DNA from: DASRHD01 sp035485575
GTDB lineage: Bacteria; Verrucomicrobiota; Verrucomicrobiia; Opitutales; Opitutaceae
Length of the DNA: 64,000 nucleotides
Direction: 5' to 3'
NCBI GenBank assembly: GCA_035485575.1
Contig: DATHNW010000017.1
Span: forward strand, 140,635-204,634
Positions within the stretch are counted from its first letter, which is position 1, and every line of letters begins with the position of its first letter. Below the pieces are notes generated by a model, which was given only the letters and a program-made list of their open reading frames with translations, was not told the DNA's origin and ran no database searches. The translations under genes and the position numbers were made by a program. This document shows, one piece after another, positions 51,260-60,240 of this stretch.

Positions 51260-51982
51260 TCAAAGCAGGCCGGCGACGCGGAAGCTGTAATAACCGGCGC
51301 CGGCGGGGTCGGCGGTAGCCCGGCCGATGATGACGTGGTCAAGCAAATCAATGTCGACAATCTTGGCGGCTTCGCGGAGCTGGCGGGTGACCTGTGCGTC
51401 CGCGGCGCTGGGCGTGGGGTCCCCGCTGGGATGGTTGTGCACGCAGACAACCGCAACGGCACCTTCACGGATGGCGGCGCGGAAAACCTCGCGCGGGTGG
51501 ACGAGCGTGCTGGCGGCGGTGCCGGAGGTGACTTCGATGCGCTTGAGCAGGCGGTTCTTTCGATTGAGGCAGAGCACCCAGAATTTTTCGACACTGAGGC
51601 CGGCGGCGACCGGCGCGAGATAGGCGGCGACGAGGTCGGCGCGGCTGAGCATCGGGGCCTCCCCCGCCTGCTGGCCGAGGACGCGCCGCGCCACTTCCAT
51701 CACGGTCACGAGCTGCAGGGCCTTCACGCGGCCGATGCCCTTGAGTTTCCGGAAATCGGCCTCGGGCCAGGCGATGAGGCCGGCGAGCGAGCCGGCCTCG
51801 GCAATGAGGCGCGTGGCGAGCGTGAGCACGTCGTGTCCGCGCGTGCCGCTGCGCAGAAGCATGGCGAGCAGCTCGGTGTCGCTGAGTGCGCCCGGGCCGA
51901 GCTTTTCGAGCCGTTCCTGCGGGCGCTCGCCGGCCGCGAGAGTTTTCAGGCGATTTTCCGGATAGGGCGCGGGTTTGCTCAT
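51260..51982 (-). CDS. radC: RadC family protein (JAB/MPN domain)
   Basis: A 240-residue protein with an N-terminal helix-hairpin-helix-like region (RPQERLEKLGPGALSDTELLAMLLRSGTRG, LKGIGRVKALQL) and a C-terminal JAB metalloprotease-like domain with HNHPSGDPTPSAAD. The historical DNA-repair role is doubtful; the activity is unknown. Start at the ATG 51982 (MSKPAP); 52021 would add 13 residues. Confidence 0.92.
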   Translation of the reverse strand: MSKPAPYPENRLKTLAAGERPQERLEKLGPGALSDTELLAMLLRSGTRGHDVLTLATRLIAEAGSLAGLIAWPEADFRKLKGIGRVKALQLVTVMEVARRVLGQQAGEAPMLSRADLVAAYLAPVAAGLSVEKFWVLCLNRKNRLLKRIEVTSGTAASTLVHPREVFRAAIREGAVAVVCVHNHPSGDPTPSAADAQVTRQLREAAKIVDIDLLDHVIIGRATADPAGAGYYSFRVAGLL

Positions 51983-52133
51983 GGGCGGCTCATTTTTTGC
52001 CGGCGCTGCCGGAGTGGGCAAACTTTCTCGCTGGGTTGGGCAAATTTTCCCGCGCCGCGGATGGGATGCACGCTGCGGCTGTGCGTCAACTAAGCGCTGA
52101 CCCGGGCCGCGGCCAAAAAGGTTGAAGGAGTCA

Positions 52134-53036
52134 TCACGGCTTCGGATGCGCCTTGAAAAAAGCCCAGATGATTTCTGTGGCGTCGAAATCGCGGCAGACG
52201 CGGCCGATCACGAGACGCGGCAGGTATTGCATGCCGCCGGGCCAGGTGTGGCCGCCGCCTTCGATGCGGTAGAGACAGAGCATGAGGTTGGTTTTCGGAT
52301 TGGCCCAGGTGAAGGTGGCCACGCGGCAGCCGTCGGCGGGGTCGCGATCGGGCAATTCGGCGCGAACGGGATCGGGCGCGCAAGCATCGGCCTTCAGCCA
52401 GAGTTTGATCGCCTCGTCGGTGGGGATGAAGTGTCCGCGGTCGCGCATCACTTCGCCGCCGGCATAGGGCACCAGTGGGTCGGCGGTGCCTTGGAGAATA
52501 AGCAGCGAAACGGGTTCGGCCGGGGAAAAATCGGCTGCGACGGCGTCGCCCATGCCGCCGCAGACGGGGGCGACGGCGGCGAAAATTCCGGCGCGGCGGG
52601 CGGCAAGGGTGAAGCTCATGAAGCCGCCGTTGGAGATGCCGGTGGCGTAGATGCGCCTGGGGTCGAGCGGATGACGCCGGCCGATTTCGGCGAGGAGGGC
52701 GTCGAAAAACGCCAGGTCGTCGACGTGGTCGCGCGAGGCGGCGGCGTGGGGATTGTCGCGGCCGTCGTTCCAGCTGTGGTCGATGCCATCAGGGTAGGCG
52801 GCGATGAAATGTTCGCGATCGGCGAGTGCGCTGAAATGGGTGAAGTTCTCCATCTGTGCGCCGTGACCGCCGCCACCGTGGAGCACGAGGACGAGCGGGG
52901 CGGGCGCTTGCGGGTCGAGTCCGGCGGGCAGATGCAGCACGCAGGTGCGCCGGAGGCCGTTGACGGTAAGGGTGAGTTGTTCCGAGGCGCGCGCGGAAAA
53001 GGCGGTGAGAACCAAAAGGAGGATGAGACGCAACAT
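52134..53036 (-). CDS. Secreted PHB-depolymerase/feruloyl-esterase-like hydrolase
   Basis: A 300-residue alpha/beta hydrolase with a signal peptide (MLRLILLLVLTAFSARAS). The oxyanion loop is LVLHGGGGHGAQM, the nucleophile Ser is in GISNGGF (G-x-S-x-G), the acid in GTADPLVPY and the His in GGGHTWPGG. This matches the LpqC/esterase-PHB family, whose members deacylate xylan or cleave polyesters. The substrate is unknown. The open frame continues 134 codons upstream across the next gene and is not coding there. Confidence 0.87.
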   Translation of the reverse strand: MLRLILLLVLTAFSARASEQLTLTVNGLRRTCVLHLPAGLDPQAPAPLVLVLHGGGGHGAQMENFTHFSALADREHFIAAYPDGIDHSWNDGRDNPHAAASRDHVDDLAFFDALLAEIGRRHPLDPRRIYATGISNGGFMSFTLAARRAGIFAAVAPVCGGMGDAVAADFSPAEPVSLLILQGTADPLVPYAGGEVMRDRGHFIPTDEAIKLWLKADACAPDPVRAELPDRDPADGCRVATFTWANPKTNLMLCLYRIEGGGHTWPGGMQYLPRLVIGRVCRDFDATEIIWAFFKAHPKP

Positions 53037-53085
53037 CGGCAGGATGACGGCGGAGCAGGCGCAAAAGTTACCGGCGTGCGGCCTT

Positions 53086-53370
53086 TCAGTGCCAAACGAC
53101 GGCGAAAGTCCAGATGAGGGCGGCGAGCAGGCCGAGCCCGATGATCCACCAGAAAAGCGTCGGCCGGGTGCGCCGCCCGCCCTGACCGAATTCCTCCTGC
53201 ACAAAGTCGCGGTAATTGAAGGCTTCGCCGGGCAGATCGAGGCCGTCGTATTCCGCTTCATCGCTCCAGCCGCTGCGGGCGTCGGAGCCGCAGTGCGGGC
53301 AGGATTTGCGACCGGCGGGGACGAATTCGCCGCAAGCCGGACAGTCGCCGGGTGGCTGGAAGGCAGCCAT
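53086..53370 (-). CDS. Zinc-ribbon membrane protein
   Basis: A 94-residue protein with an N-terminal zinc ribbon (CPACGEF then CPHCGSD) and one C-terminal transmembrane helix (TLFWWIIGLGLLAALIWTFAVVW). An acidic linker lies between. Function unknown; it starts 21 bp after the HPt gene. Confidence 0.75.
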   Translation of the reverse strand: MAAFQPPGDCPACGEFVPAGRKSCPHCGSDARSGWSDEAEYDGLDLPGEAFNYRDFVQEEFGQGGRRTRPTLFWWIIGLGLLAALIWTFAVVWH

Positions 53371-53391
53371 GGTGTCAGCGTCCCGGGCCGG

Positions 53392-53751
53392 CTAGGCGGG
53401 CGGGAGCAGTTCGTTGAGCGCGGTGCGGGCGCGATCAAACTCGGTTTTCAATTCGCCGATGAGGGCGCCGGCGCCGGCGAGGCCCTCTTTCTTGGCGTTA
53501 TGCTCGATCTGTTCGGCCACGGCGCGGAGGGCCATTGCACCGAGATTGGCCGAGGAGCCCTTGATGCTGTGCGCGGCGCGGATGAAGGTGGCGGCGTCGG
53601 CCGCCGCCAGGCTTTGTTCAAGCTCGGCGAGGCGCTTGGGCGTATCCTCGAGAAAAATACCGGCGACCTCACGGAGGAAGACATCGCCGCCGTCGGGGTC
53701 GAGGGCGCGGAGGTTTTCGAGTGCCTCGGGGTCAAGAATGGGCGCAGGCAT
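53392..53751 (-). CDS. HPt-domain phosphotransfer protein
   Basis: A 119-residue four-helix protein with phosphoacceptor His61 in AAHSIKGSSANLGA. It relays phosphate between receiver domains. It lies in the same run as a response regulator and a REC-histidine kinase and may connect them (inference). Confidence 0.88.
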   Translation of the reverse strand: MPAPILDPEALENLRALDPDGGDVFLREVAGIFLEDTPKRLAELEQSLAAADAATFIRAAHSIKGSSANLGAMALRAVAEQIEHNAKKEGLAGAGALIGELKTEFDRARTALNELLPPA

Positions 53752-53829
53752 GGAATGATTTGGATGATGAGGCGGGGGTTAAGAAGGCGGCGGTTTCAAA
53801 TTCTGCAAGCACACACGCATCTTCCCGGA

Positions 53830-55536
53830 TCAGGTGGCCCATTCCACGGTGGTATTCTGTTCGATTTCCTCGATGGTGGTGAGGCCGAGGAGGACTTTCT
53901 TCAGTCCGTCGTGACGGAGCGGCTTGTAGCCGACCTTGGCCGCGGCCCGCGTGATTTCCTGCGCACTGCGGCTTTCGCTGATGAGCGTGCGGATTTCCTC
54001 GGTGATGATGACAAGTTCGTGGAAGGCGACGCGGCCGTGATAGCCCGTCCCCCGGCAGCGGGTGCAGCCATGGCCGCGGTAAAAGGGCACCTCCTCAAGG
54101 CCTTCCTCCTCGAAATATTTCAGGAGTGTTTCCCGCGAGGGGTAGTAGGCCTCCTTGCAGTTTTCACAGATGCGGGCGGCCAGGCGCTGCGCGAGGACGC
54201 CGATGATGGAGGGGGCGACCATGTAGGGTTCGACGCCGATTTCCTGAAGGCGGATGATGGCCTGCGGTGCGGTGTTCGTGTGCAGCGTGGCAAAGACGAT
54301 ATGGCCGGTCAGCGCGGCCTCGGTCGCGATCTTGGCGGTGTCGAGGTCGCGGATTTCGCCGACGAGGATGACGTCGGGATCCTGGCGCAGGAGCGAACGG
54401 AGCAGTGTCGGGAAATTCAGGTCGATGTGGGTGTTGACCTGGCTCTGGGTGACGCCTGACAGCTGAATTTCGATGGGATCCTCGATCGTGCTGATGTTGA
54501 CGCCGGGCGTGTTGATTTCATGCAGCGCGGCGTAAAGGGTCGTGGTCTTGCCCGAGCCGGTCGGGCCGGTGACGAAGATGATGCCGTTGGGGTTCTGGAT
54601 GAGGCGCTTGAAAGGCTGCAGGATGGTCTGCGAGAGCATCATCCGCTCGAGGGTGAGCATGCTCTTCTTGCCGGTGGAGGCGAGGACGCGCACGACGGCC
54701 TTTTCGCCGTATTGCGAGGGGATCGTGGAAAGGCGGAAGTTCGCGCCATTGCTGCCGATGGCGAGGGAGAAGCGGCCGTCCTGAGGGAAGCGCGCCTCGG
54801 CGATGTTGAGGCCGGAGAGGATTTTCAGGCGGCTGATGATGGGGCGGTGAAGCTTGCGCGAGCAGGTGATCATCTCGCGGAGCGTGCCGTCCACGCGGAA
54901 GCGGATGCGCGACATCGTCTCCTGCGCCTCGAGATGGATGTCGGTCGCGCGTTCGCGCAGGGCGAAATAAATGATTTCATCGAGGAGCTTGGTGATGGAC
55001 TCGGAATCGGCGAGCTGGGCGAGTTTCTCGCTGGTGAGATCGGAGGCGTCGAAAGCGGTGGAGCGCTCGAGTTCGCCGAGGCTTTGCTCGAGGTTTTTTT
55101 CCGTGGCGTAATAAACGGCGAGGGCATCGTCGATTTCGCGCGGCAGGGCGAAAACCGGGCTGACGGTCACCTGCGCGATCAGGCTGAGGCGCTTGATGAG
55201 GTCGGCATCGGCCGGGGTGGCGATCGCGACGGTCAGGCCTTCGCCGAGGACATAAAGCGGCAGGGCATGGGTTTTCTTGGCGATCTCCTCGGGCAGCTTG
55301 GAAAGGGCCTCGTCGGTGACGACGGAGGCGAAGGGATCGACGTAGGCGACGCCGAGGCTGTCGGCCCAGTAGCGGCAGGCGTCGTCCTTGGGCAGGAGTT
55401 TCTGGTCGATGACGCCATGCAGCAATTCGAGGGTGGCGCCATGGCGCTGGACCAATGCATCGAGCTCCTGCACGTAATCGAAATGCGGGAGCTTGCTGAC
55501 GAACTCGGCGAAACGGTTATTTTTTGGGTTTGGCAC
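53830..55536 (-). CDS. GspE/PilB-type secretion or pilus ATPase
   Basis: A 568-residue hexameric ATPase of the type II secretion/type IV pilus family. An N-terminal MshEN-like domain (about 30-160) precedes the core: RATDIHLEAQ, Walker A GPTGSGKTTT, Asp box IEDPIE, Walker B DVILVGEIRDLDTAKIA, and His box TGHIVFATLHTNTAP. The four-Cys zinc motif is CENC ... CTRCRGTGYHGR. The start is GTG at 55536. Extension (PilB) versus secretion (GspE) cannot be decided without neighbours. Confidence 0.9.
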   Translation of the reverse strand: MPNPKNNRFAEFVSKLPHFDYVQELDALVQRHGATLELLHGVIDQKLLPKDDACRYWADSLGVAYVDPFASVVTDEALSKLPEEIAKKTHALPLYVLGEGLTVAIATPADADLIKRLSLIAQVTVSPVFALPREIDDALAVYYATEKNLEQSLGELERSTAFDASDLTSEKLAQLADSESITKLLDEIIYFALRERATDIHLEAQETMSRIRFRVDGTLREMITCSRKLHRPIISRLKILSGLNIAEARFPQDGRFSLAIGSNGANFRLSTIPSQYGEKAVVRVLASTGKKSMLTLERMMLSQTILQPFKRLIQNPNGIIFVTGPTGSGKTTTLYAALHEINTPGVNISTIEDPIEIQLSGVTQSQVNTHIDLNFPTLLRSLLRQDPDVILVGEIRDLDTAKIATEAALTGHIVFATLHTNTAPQAIIRLQEIGVEPYMVAPSIIGVLAQRLAARICENCKEAYYPSRETLLKYFEEEGLEEVPFYRGHGCTRCRGTGYHGRVAFHELVIITEEIRTLISESRSAQEITRAAAKVGYKPLRHDGLKKVLLGLTTIEEIEQNTTVEWAT

Positions 55537-55702
55537 GGCGGCGGGTGGCGGTGGTGAAGAGCTTGGTGATTTCGACCTGGTCGATTTTTTCCTGGGCGAA
55601 GCTGCCCGTGGTGCGCTCGAGCTTCAGCTCGGCGAGCAAGGCGGGGAGCGAATAGCGGACGGTGGCGGCGGGCGGAGGAGGGCTGGAATTTTCAGCAGGC
55701 AT
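55517..55702 (-). CDS. Hypothetical small protein upstream of the ATPase gene
   Basis: A 61-residue ORF that overlaps the ATPase start by 20 bp and begins 4 bp after the response-regulator stop, so it fills the gap in a compact run. It has a Pro-rich N terminus, a VRYSLPALLAELKLERTTGSF segment and a basic C terminus (RRRAKPKK). No homology recognised. Confidence 0.5.
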   Translation of the reverse strand: MPAENSSPPPPAATVRYSLPALLAELKLERTTGSFAQEKIDQVEITKLFTTATRRRAKPKK

Positions 55703-55706
55703 GATG

Positions 55707-56111
55707 TCAGGCGCTGGGAGTTTCTTCGTCGGGGCCAAAGAGGGAGGCGATGACCTCGCGCAGGGTTTTCAGAATTTCATCCTTGGGCGTGTCCTTGCGG
55801 ATGTAATACACGGCGCCGAGTTCGGCCGCCTGTTCCACCGTCTGGCGGGTGGTCAGGGAGGTGAGCATGATGACGGCGCAGTCCGGGTCGAGCATGCGCA
55901 GCCCGGCCAGGGCCTGCAGGCCGTCGAGCTCGGGCATGTTGACGTCGAGGAGCACGAGATCGGGCCGCTCGCTCTCAAAAAGGGCGAGGGCCTGCACGCC
56001 GTTGCTCGCCTCGATGATGGTGGGCGAACCGAGCTGGCGGAGGAGGAGGCCGATGAACTTGCGAATGTGGGCCTCGTCATCGGCGAGGAGGATTTTTCCG
56101 TCAAAAGACAT
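55707..56111 (-). CDS. Single-domain response regulator
   Basis: A 134-residue CheY-like receiver: acidic pair DDE near residue 11, phosphoacceptor Asp56 in LVLLDVNMPELDG, Thr/Ser in MLTSL and Lys in YIRKDTPKDE. No output domain. It is 16 bp from the upstream kinase gene and probably co-transcribed with it. Confidence 0.92.
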   Translation of the reverse strand: MSFDGKILLADDEAHIRKFIGLLLRQLGSPTIIEASNGVQALALFESERPDLVLLDVNMPELDGLQALAGLRMLDPDCAVIMLTSLTTRQTVEQAAELGAVYYIRKDTPKDEILKTLREVIASLFGPDEETPSA

Positions 56112-56127
56112 GGTGAAAAGGGCTGGC

Positions 56128-57270
56128 TTAGGTGGCGGGCAGGGTGACCCGGAACTCGCAGCCGCGTGCGGGTGCCGGAAGATTTTCGGCCGTGATCGTG
56201 CCACGGTGAGCCTCGACGATTTTGCGGCAGATGGCGAGCCCGAGCCCCACGCTTTTCTCCCCGGCGGTGGGCTTGGCGGAGAGCCGGCCGAAGTCCTTGA
56301 AAAGCTTGTCGCGCTCGTTTTCGGGAATGCCGGGCCCCTGGTCGTGCACGGCAAAGCTGCAGCCGCTGTCGTTGGCCGTGGATTCGATCTTGATCTGGGA
56401 ACCCGGCGGGGAGTATTTCACCGCGTTGCTCAGCAGGTTGTCGATCACCTGCTTCATCTTGTCGGCGTCGATATTGACCAGAAGTGCGAGGCCGCGGGTG
56501 TCAAAAGTGATCTTTGTGTCTTTTTTGGCGGCTTCAATGTTGGCCAGAAAGACGCATTTTTCGATGAGATCGGTGAGGTTGTGCTGCGCCATCACGATTT
56601 TCAGTTCGCCGGACTCGATCGTGGCCACATCGAGGAGCTCGTTCACGAGGTCGAGCATCTGCTGGCTCGCGGTGTGGATGGTCTTGATGAGGTCGAGCTG
56701 GTCGGCGCTGAGCGGGCCGACGGTGCCTTCGCTCAAGAACTCCGCCAGGGCGCGGATGGAGGCGAGGGGATTGCGCAGATCGTGCGCCGCCATGCCGAGA
56801 AACCGGTTTTTGGCCGCGTCGGCCTTGCTGAGCTGGTCGACGAGCAGGCGCTGCTGCTCGACGAGCAGGCGGTTGTGCATGTGCGTGCGGATCCGCGCCA
56901 CGGCTTCCTTCGGGCGGAAGGGCTTGGGCAGGTAGTCGACTCCGCCCGCGGCGAGGCCCTCGACGACGTCGTCTGACTCGTTTTTCGCGGTGATGAAAAT
57001 CACGGGCGCGGTGTCGACGCCATAGGTCGCGCGCAGCTTGCGGCAGGTCGCGAAGCCGTCGAGGCCGGGCATCACGACATCCAGCAGCACGAGGTGGGGG
57101 CGGAAGTGCTCGTAAACCTCCAGCGCCTGTTCGCCGGAGCTGGCCTCGGCCAGCGCGTAACCGTCGGGACGGAGGATGCCGCTGAGGATGCGCAGGTTGA
57201 GACGGTCGTCATCCACGAGAAGAATCTTGCGGCCGTGAAGGTCGGGCGCGGTCGGCTCGGGGTTCGGCAT
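56128..57270 (-). CDS. REC-histidine kinase
   Basis: A 380-residue protein with an N-terminal receiver (Asp64 in LVLLDVVMPGLDG, Lys116) joined by a coiled coil to a HisKA domain (His163 in MAAHDLRNPLAS) and an HATPase domain (NLLSNAVKYSPPG, DQGPGIPENERDKLF, VGLGLAICRKIVEAH). No membrane segment, so it is cytoplasmic. Start uncertain: 57270 is used, 57297 and 57354 are in frame, but 57354 lies in a dyad element that looks regulatory. Confidence 0.9.
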   Translation of the reverse strand: MPNPEPTAPDLHGRKILLVDDDRLNLRILSGILRPDGYALAEASSGEQALEVYEHFRPHLVLLDVVMPGLDGFATCRKLRATYGVDTAPVIFITAKNESDDVVEGLAAGGVDYLPKPFRPKEAVARIRTHMHNRLLVEQQRLLVDQLSKADAAKNRFLGMAAHDLRNPLASIRALAEFLSEGTVGPLSADQLDLIKTIHTASQQMLDLVNELLDVATIESGELKIVMAQHNLTDLIEKCVFLANIEAAKKDTKITFDTRGLALLVNIDADKMKQVIDNLLSNAVKYSPPGSQIKIESTANDSGCSFAVHDQGPGIPENERDKLFKDFGRLSAKPTAGEKSVGLGLAICRKIVEAHRGTITAENLPAPARGCEFRVTLPAT

Positions 57271-57352
57271 CGTGCGAAAGTCTTGCGATAAGAGCATGGA
57301 TTTCAACTGGAATACGTTCGGCTCATTTCCCTGAAAATTAAGCCCTTGGTTC

Positions 57353-57380
57353 ATATCAAGTGATACGTATATGTTGATAT
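57353..57380. promoter_or_regulatory. 28-bp interrupted dyad upstream of metK
   Basis: Outer arms ATATCAA (57353-57359) and TTGATAT (57374-57380) and the central ATACGTAT (57363-57370) share one axis at 57366.5; 22 of 28 positions are symmetric. It lies between the divergent kinase and metK genes, 48 bp before the metK ATG. Confidence 0.5.
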
Positions 57381-57427
57381 TAAAACTTGCGCGCCGCGGC
57401 GGGTGATGCTTTGTTTTCCAAAAATTT

Positions 57428-58594
57428 ATGGCCAAATCCTTCGTTTTTTCCTCCGAGTCCGTGGGCGAGGGGCATCCTGACAAGGTTGCCGACCTCATTT
57501 CCGACAGCGTGCTGGACGCCTGCCTCGCGCAGGACCCGCGCAGCCGTGTGGCGTGCGAGACGCTCGTGAAGTCCAATATGGTCGTCATCGCCGGCGAGAT
57601 CACGACCAGCGCGAAGCTCAATTACGAGGCGATCGTCCGCGCGGCCATCCGCGACATCGGCTATGTCAACAGCGACGATGTGTTCCACGCCGACACGGTT
57701 TTCATCAACAACTACCTTACACGGCAGTCGCCCGACATCTCGCAGGGCGTCGACGCCAAAAAGGCCAAGGGTAAGAAAACCGCCGAGCAGGGCGCCGGCG
57801 ACCAAGGCCTGATGTTCGGCTACGCCTGCAAGGAGACACCCGAGCTCATGCCCACGCCGATCATCTTCGCCCACCGGCTCGGCCGCCAGCTCACCAAGCT
57901 GCGCAAGGCCGGCAAGGTCCACTGGCTCCGCCCCGATGCGAAATCCCAGGTCTCGATCCGCTACGAGGACGGCAAGCCGGTCTCGGTCGAGAACGTCGTC
58001 ATCTCCACGCAGCACACCGCCGACGTCTCGCACGGCGAGATCGAGGATTACCTCATCGAGAACGTGATCAAGAAGGTCATCCCGAAGCGGCTGCTGAAAA
58101 ACAAAACCGAGTTTCTCATCAATCCCACCGGCCGCTTTGTCGTCGGCGGCCCGCAGGGCGACTCCGGCCTCACCGGCCGCAAGATCATCGTCGACAGCTA
58201 CGGTGGCTGGGGCCGGCACGGCGGCGGCGCGTTCTCCGGCAAGGATCCGTCGAAGGTCGATCGTTCCGCGGCCTACATGTGCCGCTGGGTGGCCAAGAAC
58301 ATCGTCGCGGCCGGCCTCGCCAGCTGCGTCGAGCTCCAGGTCGCCTACGCCATCGGCCATCCCGAGCCGGTCAGCGTCTATGTCGATACCCAGGGCACGG
58401 GCGTCATTTCCGACCAGCGGATCGTTCGCGCCGTGAAAAGCGTCTTCAGCTTCAAGCCCGCCGACATCATCACGCAGCTCAACCTGCTCCGGCCGATTTA
58501 TCGCGCCACCACCAATTACGGCCACTTCGGCAAGGACGGCCTGCCGTGGGAACGGACCAACAAGGCGAAGGAACTCCTCGCCGCCGTGAAGTGA
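57428..58594 (+). CDS. metK: S-adenosylmethionine synthase
   Basis: A 388-residue enzyme forming SAM from methionine and ATP. Signatures: SESVGEGHPDKVADLISDSVLDA, GAGDQGLMFGYAC and GGGAFSGKDPSKVDRSAAYM, plus NPTGRFVVGGPQGDSGLTGRKIIVD. It is 55 bp upstream of ahcY; together they make and recycle the methyl donor. I see no SAM riboswitch in the leader. Confidence 0.97.
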   Translation: MAKSFVFSSESVGEGHPDKVADLISDSVLDACLAQDPRSRVACETLVKSNMVVIAGEITTSAKLNYEAIVRAAIRDIGYVNSDDVFHADTVFINNYLTRQSPDISQGVDAKKAKGKKTAEQGAGDQGLMFGYACKETPELMPTPIIFAHRLGRQLTKLRKAGKVHWLRPDAKSQVSIRYEDGKPVSVENVVISTQHTADVSHGEIEDYLIENVIKKVIPKRLLKNKTEFLINPTGRFVVGGPQGDSGLTGRKIIVDSYGGWGRHGGGAFSGKDPSKVDRSAAYMCRWVAKNIVAAGLASCVELQVAYAIGHPEPVSVYVDTQGTGVISDQRIVRAVKSVFSFKPADIITQLNLLRPIYRATTNYGHFGKDGLPWERTNKAKELLAAVK

Positions 58595-58649
58595 ACGCCC
58601 GCCGGCGCCCTCACTTTCAATCCTCATCTTATAACTAAAGACCTTCATC

Positions 58650-60083
58650 ATGCCCACCGCCGCCCAAACTTCCTCTCCCGCCCAGGATTTTCACGTTCGC
58701 GACCTCTCGCTGGCGGAGTGGGGACGCAAGGAAATCTCCGTCGCCGAGCATGAGATGCCCGGCCTGATGTCCGTCCGCAAAAAATTCGGCCCGGCCAAGC
58801 CGCTCAAGGGCGTGCGCATCACCGGCTCGCTGCACATGACGATCCAGACGGCGGTGCTGATCGAGACGCTGACCGAGCTCGGCGCGTCGGTGCGCTGGGC
58901 GAGCTGCAACATTTTTTCCACGCAGGATCACGCCGCCGCGGCCATCGCCAAGACCGGCGTGCCCGTCTTCGCCTGGAAGGGCGAGACGCTCGAGGAATAC
59001 TGGGACCTCACCTGGCGCGCGCTCAGCCACCCGGACGGCAAGGGCCCGCAGCTCGTCGTCGACGACGGCGGCGACGTCACCCTCCTCCTGCACAAGGGCT
59101 ATCAGCTCGAGGAAGGCGACAAGTGGGTCGACGCGCCTTCGTCCTCGCACGAGGAGCAGGTCATCAAGAACCTCCTCAAGCGGATCCATGCCGCGAACCC
59201 CTTCGTGTTTCACGAGATGGTGAAGGACTGGCGCGGCGTCTCCGAGGAAACGACCACCGGCGTGCACCGCCTCTACCAGCTGCACGAGCAGGGCAAGCTC
59301 CTCGTGCCCTCGATCAACGTCAACGACTCGGTCACCAAGTCGAAATTCGACAATCTCTACGGCTGCCGCGAATCGCTCGCCGACGGCCTCAAGCGCGCCA
59401 CCGACGTCATGATCGCCGGCAAGGTCGCGTGCGTCTGCGGTTACGGCGACGTCGGCAAGGGCTCCGCGCATTCGCTCAAGGGCTTCGGCGCACGCGTCAT
59501 CGTCACCGAAATCGATCCCATCAACGCCCTCCAGGCCGCGATGGAAGGCTTCGAGGTCAACACCGTCGAGAGCACGCTCGGCATCGCCGACATCTACGTC
59601 ACCACGACCGGCAACTGCGACGTTCTCACCCTCGAGCACCTGCAGCAGATGAAGGACCAGGCCATCGTCTGCAACATCGGCCATTTCGACAACGAGATCC
59701 AGGTCGACCGCCTGTACAAGGCCCCCGGCGTGAAGCGCATCACGATCAAGCCGCAGTACGACCAGTTTGTCTTCCCCGACGGCCGCAGCCTCTACCTGCT
59801 CGCCGAGGGCCGCCTCGTAAACCTCGGCTGCGCCACCGGCCACCCGTCGTTCGTCATGTCCAACAGCTTTACCAACCAAACGCTCGCGCAGCTCGACCTC
59901 TGGAAGAACAAGGACACCTACAAGATCGGCGTCTACCGCCTGCCCAAGCACCTCGACGAGGAAGTCGCGCGCCTGCACCTCGAGAAAATCGGCGTCAAGC
60001 TGACCAAGCTTTCCGAAAAACAGGCCAAGTACCTCGGCATCTCTGCCGACGGCCCGTACAAGCCCGAGCATTATCGCTACTGA
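58650..60083 (+). CDS. ahcY: Adenosylhomocysteinase
   Basis: A 477-residue NAD-dependent enzyme splitting S-adenosylhomocysteine to adenosine and homocysteine. Substrate residues lie in GSLHMTIQTAVLIETL, SCNIFSTQDHAAAAI and SINVNDSVTKSKFDNLYGCRESL; the NAD loop is CGYGDVGKGSAHSLKGFGARV; the C terminus KPEHYRY is diagnostic. A strong terminator follows. Confidence 0.97.
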   Translation: MPTAAQTSSPAQDFHVRDLSLAEWGRKEISVAEHEMPGLMSVRKKFGPAKPLKGVRITGSLHMTIQTAVLIETLTELGASVRWASCNIFSTQDHAAAAIAKTGVPVFAWKGETLEEYWDLTWRALSHPDGKGPQLVVDDGGDVTLLLHKGYQLEEGDKWVDAPSSSHEEQVIKNLLKRIHAANPFVFHEMVKDWRGVSEETTTGVHRLYQLHEQGKLLVPSINVNDSVTKSKFDNLYGCRESLADGLKRATDVMIAGKVACVCGYGDVGKGSAHSLKGFGARVIVTEIDPINALQAAMEGFEVNTVESTLGIADIYVTTTGNCDVLTLEHLQQMKDQAIVCNIGHFDNEIQVDRLYKAPGVKRITIKPQYDQFVFPDGRSLYLLAEGRLVNLGCATGHPSFVMSNSFTNQTLAQLDLWKNKDTYKIGVYRLPKHLDEEVARLHLEKIGVKLTKLSEKQAKYLGISADGPYKPEHYRY

Positions 60084-60116
60084 GCGAAGGCGAAATTAAG
60101 CGAAACCCATTAAACC

Positions 60117-60145
60117 AAAGCGCGCCCGAGTCGGGCGCGCTTTTT
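60117..60145 (+). terminator. Intrinsic terminator of metK-ahcY
   Basis: AAAGCGCGCCCG (60117-60128) pairs with CGGGCGCGCTTT (60132-60143) around AGT, with a five-T tail to 60145. Confidence 0.92.
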
Positions 60146-60240
60146 AATTGGGCAAAGTCGAAGATTGCCGCTTTTGGCGTGGGAGCTAATTTCGGCTGAA
60201 ATCAACTCAATTGAGGTTTATAATACTATCAGCAAAGAAA

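Noticed and set aside
57298..57427. SAM riboswitch in front of metK
   Set aside because: I could not find the conserved helices of any known SAM riboswitch class; only a DNA dyad is evident.
57428..57621. Extended N terminus of the histidine kinase over the metK start
   Set aside because: It would be antisense to metK and its sequence resembles no domain; the kinase starts near 57270.
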